Assembly (NCBI GenBank): GCA_977006965.1
Contig: OZ345364.1
Span: forward strand, 2,356,001-2,420,000
Reading direction: 5' to 3'
DNA from: Phymatolithon calcareum
Lineage: Eukaryota > Rhodophyta > Florideophyceae > Hapalidiales
DNA length: 64,000 nucleotides
A program made the translations under genes and the position numbers. Shown here one piece after another: positions 1-11,832 of the stretch. Below the pieces are notes generated by a model, which was not told where the DNA came from, did no database searches, and saw nothing but the letters and a program-made list of their open reading frames with translations. The number at the start of each line of letters is the position of its first letter. Within the stretch, counting starts at the first letter, position 1.

Positions 1-441
1 CTTCCTATTTCTTTTCAAGCGTTCGAGGAATCGAGCGCTGCCAAGCCATTGCGATTTCCGTTGCTTGTTCTCTCTGCCGAAATTTAGAAACTCCCATGAT
101 TGCTTCGACGAGCACTGAGTGACAAATGGAATATTCGTTTTGCTCCTAGGTGTTAGCTGCCAATCAATAAGTAATATTCCATTTTCCCTTCCTGACAGAG
201 CTGTGAAGTTAAAGTTATCTCCATCAATATAGACGAAATTACTCCTCCTTTCTAATAAATCAATAACAAGCGCAGCAAGGTCATTGTGCTTCTGCTTGCA
301 TTTGATATCGTCAGACACTAAAACAGTGCGTAACACTCCATTTTGCGAATTAAATTTGGTTTTCAAATGCCTTTCCAGGGTCTCAAAGCCACTTTTGACG
401 TGAAATATCAAAAGTTTTTGAAGAGTAGGAAACGCGACCAT
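1..441 (-). CDS. Partial open frame running off the left edge, unknown product
   Basis: Reading the minus strand from an ATG at 441 gives 147 codons with no stop down to base 1, so the 3' part lies outside the window. Every in-frame triplet was checked and none is a stop. An in-frame stop lies about 17 codons upstream of the ATG, which supports this start. The product begins MVAFPTLQKLLIF and contains the stretches VYIDGDNFNF and GILLIDWQLT, followed by a basic tail. I do not recognise the family. The acidic IDGD turn and alternating hydrophobic strands suggest a folded enzyme rather than random sequence. It could be the N-terminal part of a gene or one exon of a longer one. Confidence 0.45.
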   Translation of the reverse strand, partial: MVAFPTLQKLLIFHVKSGFETLERHLKTKFNSQNGVLRTVLVSDDIKCKQKHNDLAALVIDLLERRSNFVYIDGDNFNFTALSGRENGILLIDWQLTPRSKTNIPFVTQCSSKQSWEFLNFGRENKQRKSQWLGSARFLERLKRNRK

Positions 442-916
442 GATGCTGCGTGCAAAGATTAAGATATGATTCAAACTACCTTTCTCTCAGTTTCTTTGGA
501 TGAAATATTCTTCGTGCTCAAGAGAAAACTAACTTTTGAATGGCACTTTGTTTCGACTGATAGGCGAGCTGATCCACAGAGAAGTGGGCCGACGGGGTCT
601 AAAGAATCTGCCCATTTTTCTCATAAACACCTCTTTCTCTCTTCACAACTGATTTAGGTCCTCCGGGCGCTGCACGAACTGAGAGGCAGCTCCACGTGCG
701 AACATGTTTGAAGATATGGAATGTTGTGATCATCACCCCAAAGACTCTAAATTTTTGCTTTGTCTTACGACCTTTTTGCATACTACATCTTGATGGGTTG
801 AAATTTCTGCTCAAGACGAAGTTTTCGGATCGGCTGCAGAAACCTGCATTTCGGTCACAAATTTGCATGTTTTAATGCTTATCATACTTTGTCTTTCGCA
901 ATAATCTGTGTTCAAC

Positions 917-940
917 GCCCCTCTCATATATGAGAGGGGC
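917..940. repeat. Perfect 24-bp palindrome
   Basis: gcccctctcata is followed at once by its exact reverse complement. The centre is atat, with no loop. Confidence 0.95.
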
Positions 941-1168
941 TTTGATCCTAACATAAAGCGTAAGATAATTGGGACATAACCACCCAACCGTATTCATGTT
1001 GATGTTCGATTATTATGAATTGAACAGTAAATCTGATATACCAGGCGCTCGCAATCGGCCAATAGGCCAATTAATCTTTGCCCAATTTACGGAGGGGAAG
1101 CCCTGAACCTGAATAAAAACGAGGACCTCGATCGGGCTTATGAATGTACATTACAGTGGCGTGAACTA

Positions 1169-1212
1169 CATGCTAGTAGCAGGGGAATTAACATTCCCCT
1201 GCTAGTAGCATG
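1169..1212. repeat. 44-bp near-perfect palindrome
   Basis: Arms of about 20 bp starting catgcta match in reverse complement at 19 of 20 positions around a short AT centre. The octamer gctagtag also occurs as a direct repeat in the two arms. Confidence 0.9.
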
Positions 1213-1294
1213 CCGCTAACTGAATACTTTCATGGCAAAGGCATTACGGCCAGGGGAAAGTATGATACCTTGTTAAGGCCGATTCTCTCTCATT

Positions 1295-1337
1295 AATTCC
1301 CTTTTGAAGACCATCTGATGGTTTTCAAAAGGGAATT
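1295..1337. repeat. 43-bp near-perfect palindrome
   Basis: Arms beginning aattcccttttgaa match their reverse complement at 20 of 21 positions with almost no loop. Confidence 0.9.
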
Positions 1338-1753
1338 TTGGGGCCCGAAATCAATTGAAAAAGTTAGGGCACGACGGCCTTTCTCGAAAGCAGGGCCATG
1401 GTACTGTGCTGCAAATTTAGGAAAGAGAGAGAGAGAAAAGAAATTTGTTCTAAAAGTATGATTGCTATCATACAGTAGTACCGCTATGAGGGCACTCCTC
1501 CCATTCGGGCCTTACATTCAGTCCACACATCTCTATGATAGGCGCTGCTCACACCCCTGGAGTCCGTGAACGTATGATATCAAGTTCGGAACCATGTGCG
1601 TCCTGGCAAATGGGCCAAAGCATTCTTGCGTAGAAGTCGTTGCCATCAACGGCCCCATGTGGAATCCATGATGGCATCTACTGCACATAATGGGCAGAAA
1701 CTACTCTCGGAGAATCGATGCTACTCTCCAATGCGACCGCGGCACGATCTTAG

Positions 1754-1760
1754 TATAAAA
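1754..1760 (+). promoter_or_regulatory. TATA-box candidate for the MAPEG gene
   Basis: tataaaa lies about 94 bases upstream of the ATG at 1854, a plausible core-promoter distance with a short 5' leader. Assignment is by sequence and spacing only. Confidence 0.4.
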
Positions 1761-1853
1761 ACGGTGCTCCATCCCTCCCATCTATTCGAATTTTTCGCAG
1801 GAACCTAACCAATTATACCCAGTGCCTGAAGAAAAACCAATCCACATCTGAAA

Positions 1854-2291
1854 ATGTCGTCCTTCGCATTGTGGTCCGTGCCAGTTGCAGTCGGTCTGGC
1901 TTACGCTCCTCATTTCGCTAAGGTTTTTATATTGACTTCCAATAGTGCCTTCGACAACACCGACCCGCGCGATACCGCCGACCAGAAGAAAACGCTCTCC
2001 CCGAAAGTTGCCGCCCTCGTTACGCGTCTCGCCAGCGCACACCAAAATCAACTCGAATCGCTCGGCGTTTACGCAGCCGGAATCGCCGCCGGTACTGCCG
2101 TCGGCCTTGAGTCGCGAACTTTGAGAATTATTGCCGGACTGTATATCGGCGCCCGTGGGGCTTTCAATATTGCTTACGCTGCCCCGCAAGTGGCAGGTGG
2201 ACTATTTCGTACCCTCACCTTTGTGGGTTGCATGGCCTCTACGGTCACACTCTGGGCCTTGGCTGCTAATAACATGGCCAAGAAAGCCTGA
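1854..2291 (+). CDS. MAPEG-family membrane protein
   Basis: A 145-residue single-exon gene, the usual length for the MAPEG family (membrane-associated eicosanoid and glutathione metabolism proteins). Four hydrophobic segments are visible, roughly residues 5-27, 68-88, 90-110 and 115-138. Between helices 1 and 2 is a polar loop with a run like RLASAHQNQLES, which matches the family's conserved region before helix 2. Family members sit in the endoplasmic reticulum or outer membranes and often carry glutathione S-transferase or peroxidase activity; which activity applies here cannot be told. The ATG is preceded by ctgaaa, and a TATA-like box lies about 94 bp upstream. The longest opposite-strand frame is a shadow. 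Confidence 0.75.
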   Translation: MSSFALWSVPVAVGLAYAPHFAKVFILTSNSAFDNTDPRDTADQKKTLSPKVAALVTRLASAHQNQLESLGVYAAGIAAGTAVGLESRTLRIIAGLYIGARGAFNIAYAAPQVAGGLFRTLTFVGCMASTVTLWALAANNMAKKA

Positions 2292-4088
2292 TCGACGCGT
2301 GTCAGAATTTTGTAGAACAGGTGGTAACCATGGCTCTTCCAACATTTTGAATTTTGCGACCAATAAGCCCACTTGAATCGTAACGTCCGTCTCTCTTCCC
2401 AATGCATTCATGTGCCGCTGCTTACCATTCCAAATAAACTGGTTAGATTGCCACGCTGTTGTAAAATAATGCTATATGTCCCTCATCAATCCCTGTTGAA
2501 ACCACTGCATCCATTATCCCTTTCGCACCTAAGGTACTGCAGTACTTCTCATAATGGGACATAGGAGTTTACGTCCCACCGGCGGCACTCCTTGGGAAAG
2601 CCCGCGGGCTTTTCAGCAGAACGACCACTATAGAAGGGTTCATCTCCTCATTTGGATCATATCCCTATGCATTTTGATGCGAAAAGAGAATCTAGGACGA
2701 CTAATGTGCACCCTAACGTATTTTAGCAAGGTACGTGAATATCACGTGTATAGCGATCATTGAACAGAGCTTACGTCCCACAATAGAACCTGGGTATGAA
2801 AGCGTTTAAAAGTTCATCAACCTCAATGTCGCTCAGGGCCCTTCACTTCTCCCAGACGCCGCGACACGTGCGCTATTCAGAGTTGCTTTGCACGGCCTCG
2901 TTTCACACTTGGAATCCTTCTCCACTCAATCTTGAACTCACGCGAAATGCACAATAACATAGATGGCCATTAGCTACAGAATTTGAAGATGCTTGCAGTG
3001 TCATACTCCACAGTTTGCAGTACACACAGGAAGTCGACGCGTCCTTATGTCTCGTGGCACTCGACTTACGAGAAACGAGTTTGGAAAGATTACCATGGCG
3101 GTACTGTGGCAGAATTTTCGCTGCGTGCTGGACAATCAATAGGCAGCCTTACAATGCGAACTATCAGAATAGCTCGTTTTGTAAGGCTGCGGCATTAAAC
3201 TTACAGATCGGCCCCCCCTTCGATGTTCCTAAGGGACCCTCCTACACCCTGAGTTGAATTTGTATAAGCGCTCTGCGTTTGCTACAATTTTGCTGTTGTT
3301 CTTTGCTCGCTCAGATTTCCGATCCGCGAGGCCATGTGCGTGTGGCATTGGTTGGCCTCCTTGCACTCAACGTAGAGACTGTTCAAGCGCCAGTAAGGAA
3401 TGGAATCTCCTCGAATGATGCCCCAAGTTGTCAGTGAATTTGAAAAATTGTTCGAAAACCGTAAAGCAACCATCTTTTGTAGCTGTCCGCAAACAAAAAT
3501 TGAACATGCAGATACCCTTGTCCGTATACAATCTTGATTTGAGTAGGTTGGACGCGGGTGACCAAAGGAGAGGCAAGATATTATTCAAAAGAGGAGGAAT
3601 TGGATCACGGATATCTGTGACAAAAAATGGAGGAGCATTGCAGTAAGTCAGTAGAATGTACCGTACAAGAAGACGATGAGTATTGTACTGTACGCTGTAC
3701 GATGTACGATATCCATCAGCTTTCTTGGATTCACTCTCATTTTAGATGTGCTCTTATAGATAAATACTGTAAGAGTTCATTCAAGCAAGTATTGCCAAGA
3801 CATTATTATCTATCTGATTGGACCCCGAACGGGAGCACATATACCCAATAAAAACACTACATTGTGGTCACGTTTTCCATCAGGCTTCTTCACGATCTCT
3901 ATCTCATATCCTGGAATATGGATGATCGTTCATCCAGATCTATCTGGAAGCCAAATCTCGAACCTCTGTCCTCGCACGCCACCCGCGCCTCCTTGGCACT
4001 CATTTCCTCGGGGAAGTCCAACAGTTCCTCATCGAAGCCATAAACAACCATCTCTGAAAGCACTGGATATTAAATTTAAGCACCCCAC
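2292..4088. other. Intergenic, no convincing gene
   Basis: Only short overlapping frames on both strands. A perfect 16-bp palindrome (aaagcccgcgggcttt) is at 2597-2612, and a gtac-rich run is at 3660-3710. Nothing else could be supported. Confidence 0.5.
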
Positions 4089-7079
4089 ATGAACGCGCTC
4101 GCAATCACAACTCAAGTCTTTCAGAAGACGTCATTCACCTCGCGGGCCGCCATCCTCACAGCCCGATTTCTCCGTGCCGACCCCGTGCCGCCAACTGCTC
4201 GCACCATGTCTGCGCTTGCCTTCGTGCCGTCCGCCGGCGCCGCGATCGCCTCATCGGCCGTGCTGCGCTCCTCAGCTCTTGGCGCACGCCGGCCTCGTCC
4301 GACGGGTGCCACAGCGTCATCATTTCTCGGTTCAAGAGCACCGCACTGGTCACGTGTTGCACCGCCCTCATCAGGACCTTCTCGTGGGTTTCGTGTGACG
4401 CCTCCGCGTGCGAGTTCGCTGCTTGAGCCGGAATCCTACACCGAGAAGGCGTACGGGGCACTGAGGCGAACGCAAGAGCTGGCAGTCTCAAAGTCGCTGT
4501 CGGTCATCGAGGCGGAAACTCTCGTCCTCGCTCTGTTGGAAGATGACTTTGTGGTGCGTGTCATCGACCGCATCGGGAGTGCGAACCGTGTGCGCGAAGC
4601 CGCTGAAGCCTTTGCGGCTCGCCAGCCGCGCGTCGTGGGCAATGTGGGACCGACCGAAGTGGCTATGGGGCGCAGTTTACGCGAGACATTGGAAGATGCG
4701 GCGAAACTGAAGAAGCAATTCGGTGATGAGTATGTTGCTGTGGAACATTTGCTGGTTGCGGCGTGGCGTAATGGGCGACTATCGCGCGGACTCTTTTCCG
4801 AAGCTGGCATTCCGAGCGCGGATGCGATTCTTGAGGCTGTTCGCGCCGTACGTGGCAATCGGAAGGTTACGTCACAGAGTGCAGAAGGAACATATGAGGC
4901 ACTCGAGAAGTATGGGCGTGATCTCACTGAGGCTGCACGGAAGGGTGAGCTTGACCCTGTCATTGGCCGCGATGAAGAGATTCGGAGGACAATTCAGATT
5001 CTTAGTAGAAGGCAGAAGAATAATCCAGTGCTGCTTGGAGAGCCCGGTGTTGGCAAAACGGCGGTGGCGGAGGGATTGGCTATTCGAATGGTGTCTGGAG
5101 ATATTCCAAAGTCGCTCGAAGGACGGAGGCTCATTGCACTCGACCTTGGTGCACTAATTGCGGGTGCGAAGTACCGTGGCGAGTTTGAGGAGAGACTTAA
5201 GGCTGTTTTGAAGGATGTCAAAGATGCAGATCCCGGTGTTGTGCTGTTTATTGATGAGATTCATACGGTTGTTGGCGCGGGGAAGACAGATGGTGCAATG
5301 GATGCCGGTAACTTGCTGAAGCCCATGCTGGCAAGGGGCGAATTGCGCTGTATTGGTGCTACTACACTCGATGAGTACAGGCAATACATTGAGAAGGATG
5401 GGGCGCTGGAGAGAAGGTTCCAGCAGGTTCTTGTGGATCAGCCGAGTGTGATGGACACAATCTCGATTCTGAGAGGCCTCAAGGAGAGATACGAGCTGCA
5501 TCATGGTGTCAGAATAACGGATAATGCGCTGGTTGCGGCGGCCTCGCTTTCAAATCGGTATATTGCGGATCGCTTCTTGCCCGACAAGGCCATTGATACT
5601 GTTGATGAGGCTATGGCATCATTGAAGATGCAGATTACTTCTAAACCAGCAGAATTGGACAGGTTGGACAGGAAGGTAATTCAAATGGAAATGGAGAAAC
5701 TGAGTTTGAAGAATGATACGGACGCGGGTGCGAAGTCCAGATTGCAACGTCTTACAAAAGATATTGCAAATGTCAAGGAAGAGCAAAGGGCTCTTGAGGA
5801 GCAATGGGAAGGTGAGCGCGGTTCGCTGGATAAGATTCAAAAATTGAAGGAGGAGATAGACAAGGTCACGCGTGATATCGAGCAAGCGGAGCAGTCTTAT
5901 GACCTCGACCGTGCAGCAAGGTTGAAGTATGCCACGTTACCAGAACTCAACAAAGATCTTGTGAAGGCAGAAGAGAAAGTGCAGAAAGCAAGCGAAAGCG
6001 AAACTCTTCTCAGAGACAAGGTCACGGAAGATGACATTGCTAAAGTTGTCTCAGCGTGGACGCGTATTCCAGTGGCTAAATTGCTTAGCTCGGAGCGTGA
6101 TAAGCTTCTACACCTCGAGCAAGACCTCTCGAAGCGTGTTATTGGACAACAAGAAGCGGTGATTGCTGTGACAGAGGCAATTCAGCGCTCACGTGCAGGA
6201 CTTGCGAACCCGTCACGGCCAATTGCTTCACTGGTTTTCCTGGGGCCGACTGGAGTTGGGAAAACAGAGCTTTGCAAGGCTTTGGCGGAACAGTTGTTTG
6301 ACACCGAAAGCGCTCTGGTGCGGATGGACATGAGCGAATACATGGAGAAGCACTCAGTGTCCCGACTGATCGGCGCTCCACCAGGGTATGTCGGGTATGA
6401 TCAGGGCGGGCAGTTGTCGGAAGTCGTGCGACGAAGGCCGTTCAGCGTGGTACTGTTCGATGAAATCGAAAAGGCGCATCCGGACGTTAGCAATATATTG
6501 CTGCAGGTACTTGACGACGGACGACTTACGGACGGACAGGGGCGCACAGTGGACTTCACGAACACTGTGGTTATCTTCACTTCCAATATCGGTTCATCTG
6601 AGATTCTCGATGTCGCTGGAGACCCTGCGCGCCGTGAGATCATGCGGGCACGCGTGATGGACGCCATGCATCGAGAGTTCCGCCCAGAGTTTCTGAACCG
6701 ACTGGACGAAACTATCATCTTCGAGTCGCTAGCCCGCGAGCATCTGCGACGCATTGCAGAGCTGCAGCTTAAGGACGTCAACCGCCGGCTCGTGGAAAAG
6801 AATATGAGACTGGAGGCCACGCCTGAAGCTATGGACCATGTCGCGTCTGTCGGGTATGACCCTGTGTATGGCGCGAGACCGCTGCGTAGGGCGGTTCAGA
6901 GGCTGCTTGAAAATCCGATTTCTAAGGGTATTCTTAAGGGCGAGTTCAGGGACGGGGATCTTATTGCGGTGTTTGTTGAGAATGAACGTATAGCTTTCAA
7001 GGCGACGCACAATGTTGTTGGGAAGGAAGATGATGCATCGATGGAGGAGCGTCCACAGGCAGCGTCGGTGGTAGAGTAG
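4089..7079 (+). CDS. clpB: ClpB/Hsp100 disaggregase, probably plastid-targeted
   Basis: A 996-residue AAA+ disaggregase that, with the Hsp70 system, pulls apart stress-aggregated proteins. Domains in order: a Ser/Ala/Arg-rich leader (about 1-115), a Clp N-domain (about 118-265), NBD1 with Walker A GEPGVGKT near 317 and Walker B LFIDEIHT near 384, a long coiled-coil middle domain (about 520-640), NBD2 with Walker A GPTGVGKT near 718 and Walker [14 protein letters not shown] near 787, and a C-terminal small domain. The long middle domain marks ClpB rather than ClpC or ClpA. The leader, rich in Ala/Ser/Arg and poor in acids, suggests import into the plastid, though a mitochondrial address is possible. 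A second in-frame Met at residue 40 (MSALAFVPS) also starts a good transit peptide, so the true start may be 4206. No intron is needed. Confidence 0.96.
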   Translation: MNALAITTQVFQKTSFTSRAAILTARFLRADPVPPTARTMSALAFVPSAGAAIASSAVLRSSALGARRPRPTGATASSFLGSRAPHWSRVAPPSSGPSRGFRVTPPRASSLLEPESYTEKAYGALRRTQELAVSKSLSVIEAETLVLALLEDDFVVRVIDRIGSANRVREAAEAFAARQPRVVGNVGPTEVAMGRSLRETLEDAAKLKKQFGDEYVAVEHLLVAAWRNGRLSRGLFSEAGIPSADAILEAVRAVRGNRKVTSQSAEGTYEALEKYGRDLTEAARKGELDPVIGRDEEIRRTIQILSRRQKNNPVLLGEPGVGKTAVAEGLAIRMVSGDIPKSLEGRRLIALDLGALIAGAKYRGEFEERLKAVLKDVKDADPGVVLFIDEIHTVVGAGKTDGAMDAGNLLKPMLARGELRCIGATTLDEYRQYIEKDGALERRFQQVLVDQPSVMDTISILRGLKERYELHHGVRITDNALVAAASLSNRYIADRFLPDKAIDTVDEAMASLKMQITSKPAELDRLDRKVIQMEMEKLSLKNDTDAGAKSRLQRLTKDIANVKEEQRALEEQWEGERGSLDKIQKLKEEIDKVTRDIEQAEQSYDLDRAARLKYATLPELNKDLVKAEEKVQKASESETLLRDKVTEDDIAKVVSAWTRIPVAKLLSSERDKLLHLEQDLSKRVIGQQEAVIAVTEAIQRSRAGLANPSRPIASLVFLGPTGVGKTELCKALAEQLFDTESALVRMDMSEYMEKHSVSRLIGAPPGYVGYDQGGQLSEVVRRRPFSVVLFDEIEKAHPDVSNILLQVLDDGRLTDGQGRTVDFTNTVVIFTSNIGSSEILDVAGDPARREIMRARVMDAMHREFRPEFLNRLDETIIFESLAREHLRRIAELQLKDVNRRLVEKNMRLEATPEAMDHVASVGYDPVYGARPLRRAVQRLLENPISKGILKGEFRDGDLIAVFVENERIAFKATHNVVGKEDDASMEERPQAASVVE

Positions 7080-8761
7080 ATTCTTGGACGGTTGAGGTAG
7101 GGGTAATAGGGATGTAGTGATACAAAGGACTGGAATTGCTGTTTAATCCTTGCGACGGTCGCGAACTAAATGCAAGGAATAGTAGAAGGGCTTCAGACGT
7201 AATGTTGTGCTCGAAAAACACTGTACATACTGTATATCAAATATACCGACAGGTAACTCTAGCTCTTTTACCGTCAGAGGCTTCATGTACTGTGCTCTTA
7301 GGTGCAGCATTCATCACTTAGATTTGCCATTGCAGTGGCCCGCATGATCTTGCAGCACGTATTTGTTTCGAATAGCTACAGTACTGCTTTGTGATGTCTC
7401 CCTCAACGATGCGACATTTGCATTTAGCCCGTTTTCTATGAGTGAAACGTACATTGCGAACTGCAAGCAGAACATTTTCTCGCCGTTCTCGTAAGCGATG
7501 TGCAGGTCGCCCTGCGATTCTGGGGCCGGAAATGCCTTCGCCGAAGGTACGGACGCTCGACGCTCTCGGTTGCCAGTACATATCCTGGATATTTTTCTTT
7601 CAGCTTCATGGTTCAAAACCTCTTCACAAGCGCATTCCCCAGCAGTTGTTTTCTGCGCTGACCAAGACCGACATGCACTTTTTTCGTTTTTATCATGGAC
7701 AAGAGGGCTGTTCAGACGTGACAATGACAGCTTATCGAAGCTTCGCCAGCTTGTGCATTCCAGGACTTGACTGTTCAGGACGTCCAACAGCGCTGGAACA
7801 AGGGCCGGCAAGAGACTCCATGCTTCTAAGAGCGATGGCGCATTCGATTAAACTATGTGATGTTTTGAAAACGCAGTCCAGTTCAGAAAGTGATAAGCTA
7901 TAGTGTGAGTTTGAAAATGCAAAAAGAACCGAATAAGTGCAAAGAGTCAGAAAGAGTCGTCAGTGAATCTGAAGTCACCTTTTAAGGAAGGAATCCAATA
8001 CAGTAAACCAGAGAATGCCTTGCGACTGCCATAACCCGAGCATGGGAAAGAAGCCCTTGGAGAATGACCACTACGCCTGAAAACTCTTACATTGAATGCA
8101 GCTCAGAATTATCAAGGAGCACTGCCACCGATAAGGCCATTGAAGAATGATCCAGCCTGCGCAGAACAGCGATCATCTGTCTCAGTCCAGGCTATTTGTG
8201 CGCATGTGCTCGGACATGTGACGTTTCGTACGAACGTCAAGGAAGGAGCAACCGAAACTAAGGGACAAAGTTCTTATTTGTCTGTCTGAAGCTATTCCGA
8301 AGTGGTATGCTGCTACTATGTGAGCTTTTGTCGATGGGAAACCAGTCGCTTAAAAACGTACTGTATTAGAGTGCAAGACGATCGTGCAACAAATTGGAAG
8401 GGTGCCCTTTTAACCGGAAAGCGTGCTCCACTTCGCGCATGTGCTGCAGTACGGTTTCCAGAAGTCCGATGGGATAAAAGGGCAATGTAGAGAGTTTTAA
8501 TCCACGAAGGAAATGGTCTCGGCGTGCAGAAGATTGAAGCCATTCGGGCTTTAAGGGATAGACCCAAGAATTACCAGAAGATTAGTGAAGCCCAGTTGAA
8601 CTCCGCACTCTACAGAAAAAATCAGAGTTCGGGCTCATAGCACGCGTTCATCGGCGCTTGACAACGGTCACTGAGGTCGAAATTTGACGCGATCATTCTC
8701 CAAGAACACATTCCCCCAAAAAGTTTCTTTACTTTTACCCTGGAAGCGGTTTGCCGTCATC
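7080..8761. other. Intergenic, no convincing gene
   Basis: Two frames of about 150-165 codons overlap on opposite strands at 7314-7903. Neither shows a recognisable motif, transmembrane segment or clear start, so neither is called. Confidence 0.45.
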
Positions 8762-9950
8762 CTACATCCCGAGCGATGGCGCTGCAGTGGGAAGTGCATT
8801 GCCAAGAACACTGAACAGCCAAATAAGACTGGCAACGCCAACAAGTCCGAAAATCGGAATCCAATCTTCTCCGTCGTCTTCACCACCAGTCGGATCCCAA
8901 ACACCATCTCGAGTAGTGCGTCTATGCGAAGTCGCTGTGAAAGGGTCCAGAGGATCGACATTAACCTCAACGAAATCATCGTTCGCCGGCTCCCACGACG
9001 CCCCACGTCCTCTTCGAGCGGGCCCACTTCGGAAACTATTACCACTTGCGCGGAATGGAGCTCGTTCACTCACGCGTCGCCGCGGTGTCCGTCGCTCGCG
9101 AACCGGGATCGCAGCCTCTGGCTCGGTCTCCTCTCTCACACGAGGCTCAGGCCCGTCTCTGCGCTGTTCGGCGCGCGGTGCCACTGCGACCGGTGACGGG
9201 GGTGGTGTACGTGACGGTGTAGTTCGCGTGTGCTTTGACTTCTTCTGCGATGCATCGGCCTATTCAAACGTCAATTGGGATGACACGCATTGCAAACGAA
9301 CGCCGAAAGAAGACGGAATCGAAAAAACGCGACAACGGACAGAACGTTCAGTACGAAGTCGAGTGATAAAGCGCCTGTTTAACAAGCGAAGAGACGAGAA
9401 ATACCATAAACATGACAAGATAAAGTACCTTACGGTCCGCGGCAGTGCCTTCCCAAAGCCCCCGATCCTCCACGTTTCCCTTCGGCATACGCCCGTTCTC
9501 CTGCACCCAATATTCAAGCACACCCTCCAGCAAATCCGGGGTGATCTCGCCTCGTGGAATGTCCGGCAGATAAGTCTGAAACGACACACAGAGCTGCGGA
9601 ACTTGGGTAATGTGAAAGGCGAGACGCTTCCCAACGTCGCGCGCATAGCCCACGTAGACGAGTTCACCGGTCACGTCGCGCACGGCATACGCGCCTGGTC
9701 GTGCCCATTTCGAGAAATCTCCGTTGGCAAGATGGAATGGCACCATGGGCGCGTCGGAGAGGGCGAAACCTAACGCGCCTCCGTCGTTCTCGGTCATGCT
9801 GTCGGTGAGCGCCATTTGTGGCGGTCCTCGCGCGGAGGGACGGGAGTGTGCGATACATCGAGAAGGCCTACGCGCACATAGACCGGCCGGCCGTGGGAAC
9901 GGCCTGCCGGATGCGGGTGGGACGACGAGGAAGGCGGGCGGGCGAGGCAT
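8762..9950 (-). CDS. GIY-YIG nuclease-domain protein with a C-terminal membrane anchor (two exons)
   Basis: Exon 1 is 9950-9429 and exon 2 is 9259-8762, giving 339 residues. The intron (9260-9428, 169 nt) starts AAG|GTACTT and ends AATAG|GCC, and both exons are in phase 0. Residues 1 to about 45 form an Arg/Pro/Ala-rich leader beginning MPRPPAFLVV, probably organelle-targeting. The GIY-YIG core follows: GAYAVRD, then LVYVGYARDVGKRL, matching the GIY and YIG strands and the catalytic Arg. Exon 2 encodes an Arg/Pro-rich linker and one hydrophobic helix near the C-terminus (WIPIFGLVGVASLIWLF). An upstream TTG would extend the frame, but the ATG at 9950 is preferred. Without splicing the protein ends soon after the intron start, so the fusion to the membrane segment depends on this intron. 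The substrate is unknown. Confidence 0.65.
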
Positions 9951-11574
9951 GGTGATGCGAGGTTGGCGGTTCACAGAGGCAGGATGAGGAGCAGAAAAGG
10001 TGCGGAAAAGGTCAAGGATGGCGATGTACACGTGGCCACGATTCGTGGTCTTTGTGGTCAAGATGGGCGACTTGCACGTACATCCGCACAGGCGGAAGTC
10101 GAAGCTTTGCCATTAACAGCGAATGTCATCAGTTGCCCAGTGTCCTGCCAGCGCTGAACATCGCCAGGATGCAGAAGCCCATGAAAGTGTGGAATGGTGG
10201 AAGGAAGCTCATGAGTCTTGATCAACGGACAGTGTTGAGCACACTCTGAGTTCAATGTCTCCATCGCATGCATATTTGTGTTCTGTTTTGACACCGCGGT
10301 GTTGTAAACCTTCTTGGAGAAGGTTGTATGATCGAGCGTGACGAATCGAGCATGGTCTGATGGGATTCTTCTGTGTTACAGAATTTGTTGCGCTTTCTCG
10401 AACGCTGTCCTGCCGTATAGTTTTCCCTGCGTGATATATCATTGTGCTCCGGCACGGCACATCAATACGCAGACATATCGCACCTTCTTCAGCTGCGATT
10501 GTCTTCGCAAAGTCAATGCAAATTGCAAGGCAATTTTTTTGAAAAGCGAAACTTCTGTCCGCGGCATAAGTTTATGGTGCATGCCCCCAACCTTGAACAA
10601 GGGCTTTACTTGGGGCGTGCGCTGAGTTTCGACCGACACGCTGCATCTTTGCACCCCTGCGACAACAGTGGAAGTGAGTACTCTCCATAATGTAAGCATG
10701 CAAGCTTTGAAGGTGAATTGTATGACGACGGTTGTTAAATTGCGAACGAAGTGCTTGGCTGAAAAGTCCGCGATCTTTTTTTGCTACAACTTAGTGTTTT
10801 CAAATTTGATCTACAATACAACTCGAAGCACAAAAACGGCTCTCTCCAAGAGCAGCTCTGGATCGGACTGTGGAAAGGTGATGTGGGCCTGGAAATTCAT
10901 GAGCATTGAGCCAGAGCACTGTCGCTTCCGTGTCGCAACTTTATGTTGTGCTACGCCACAACTCGAAACGCAATGCGTTCTGAACAAGCTCCTGGGAAAT
11001 GATTCTCAGCTTGAAATTTCGAAGGACGCCAACGAGATACATCGCAAGGGATACTGCAAAATTCTCTAGTAGAGTTAATGATATGCGGAAAATGCTCATT
11101 CGTCGATAGCTTATCTCGTCGACAGATTAGGTTTCGCCTACGCTCACGATCCTAGACTTGTTTTTTTTCCGGCAAGCAAAATCGTTTTTTGTGCCATTCA
11201 GCGTAGACCTCGAGGTCACGAATTTTATCAAAGACAATTCTACAATGCATTGACTTGGTCACCACGAATCCTGTTGCACCGTTTGATATTTCCGGGCTTT
11301 CGCCAATCGAGTTGTATCTTTCGCTGTGCACAACTGCAGTCTATCAACAAGAAACCATCCCAACCACGAAGGGCCAAAAACGCTGCATTGTTCAGTGGAG
11401 ATATCTCGACCGGTCCTCCCGAGAGAAATATGCATCTCCCTGTGTGCCCGTCCGGTGGAATGTGAATCATCTTCATAAAACGAAGGCAATCCGCAAAAAG
11501 AAGGCACGAGCACTTCGAATTCGATCAGAATCCCGACACAAACAGGACGCCAAGAGCAGATCTGCAACACCAAC
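9951..11574. other. Intergenic, no convincing gene
   Basis: Short frames only; the largest is 133 codons at 10668-11069 (+) with no recognisable feature. A T-run is at 11161-11168. Confidence 0.45.
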
Positions 11575-11832
11575 ATGGGATCGTGCTATTCCTCAGCAAC
11601 CCCAGTCGCAGCCTTGGCGAACGGCCCTAAGATTCACGGCAAGTATGGCAAGTCGACCAAATACAGCTCCGGTGGCAGTTTCTTCGGAGGATTCGCCGGT
11701 GGGGATGGTACTCGTGGCGATGTTGGTGCAGGCGACGCTCGTAAAGGCGGGAACTGCAGAGGAGGCGGCGGCTGTGGCGGCGGCTGTGGTAACTGTGGCG
11801 GCGGTTGCGGGGGCGGTGGTGGGGCGTATTGA
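11575..11832 (+). CDS. Small Gly/Cys-rich protein with an N-myristoylation signal
   Basis: An 85-residue frame beginning MGSCYSS. Gly2 and Ser6 fit the N-myristoylation rule and Cys4 would be a palmitoylation site, so the product is probably anchored to the cytosolic face of a membrane. The middle has KYGKSTKYSSGGSFFGGF, and the last third is almost only Gly and Cys in CGGGCGNC-like repeats, ending in AY. Overlapping frames on both strands exist because the repeat is GGN-rich, so coding is not certain. What favours it is the clean ATG, the textbook acylation site and the stop right after the repeat. I do not know its function; metal binding or a structural role would suit the tail. Confidence 0.45.
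   Translation: MGSCYSSATPVAALANGPKIHGKYGKSTKYSSGGSFFGGFAGGDGTRGDVGAGDARKGGNCRGGGGCGGGCGNCGGGCGGGGGAY

Larger units (their letters stand above)
442..1753. other. Intergenic, no convincing gene; three palindromes
   Basis: Only short competing frames are present. The stretch holds a purine repeat near 1427-1440 and three palindromes listed separately. I see no RNA gene here. Confidence 0.5.

Noticed and set aside
917-950. A palindrome followed by ttt, resembling a bacterial rho-independent terminator
   Set aside because: The window is eukaryotic (introns, Golgi enzymes), and no gene ends here.
1782-2189. A 135-codon minus frame opposite the MAPEG gene
   Set aside because: Shadow of the coding strand; no membrane segments or motif.
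3900-4060. Heat-shock elements upstream of clpB
   Set aside because: GAA/TTC triplets occur, but spacing does not fit the nGAAnnTTCn rule well enough.
7600-7620. A box-B-like ggttcaaaacc
   Set aside because: No box A at tRNA spacing and no acceptor pairing.
7314-7903. Two opposing frames of 153 and 165 codons
   Set aside because: They overlap each other, neither has a motif, and composition looks non-coding.
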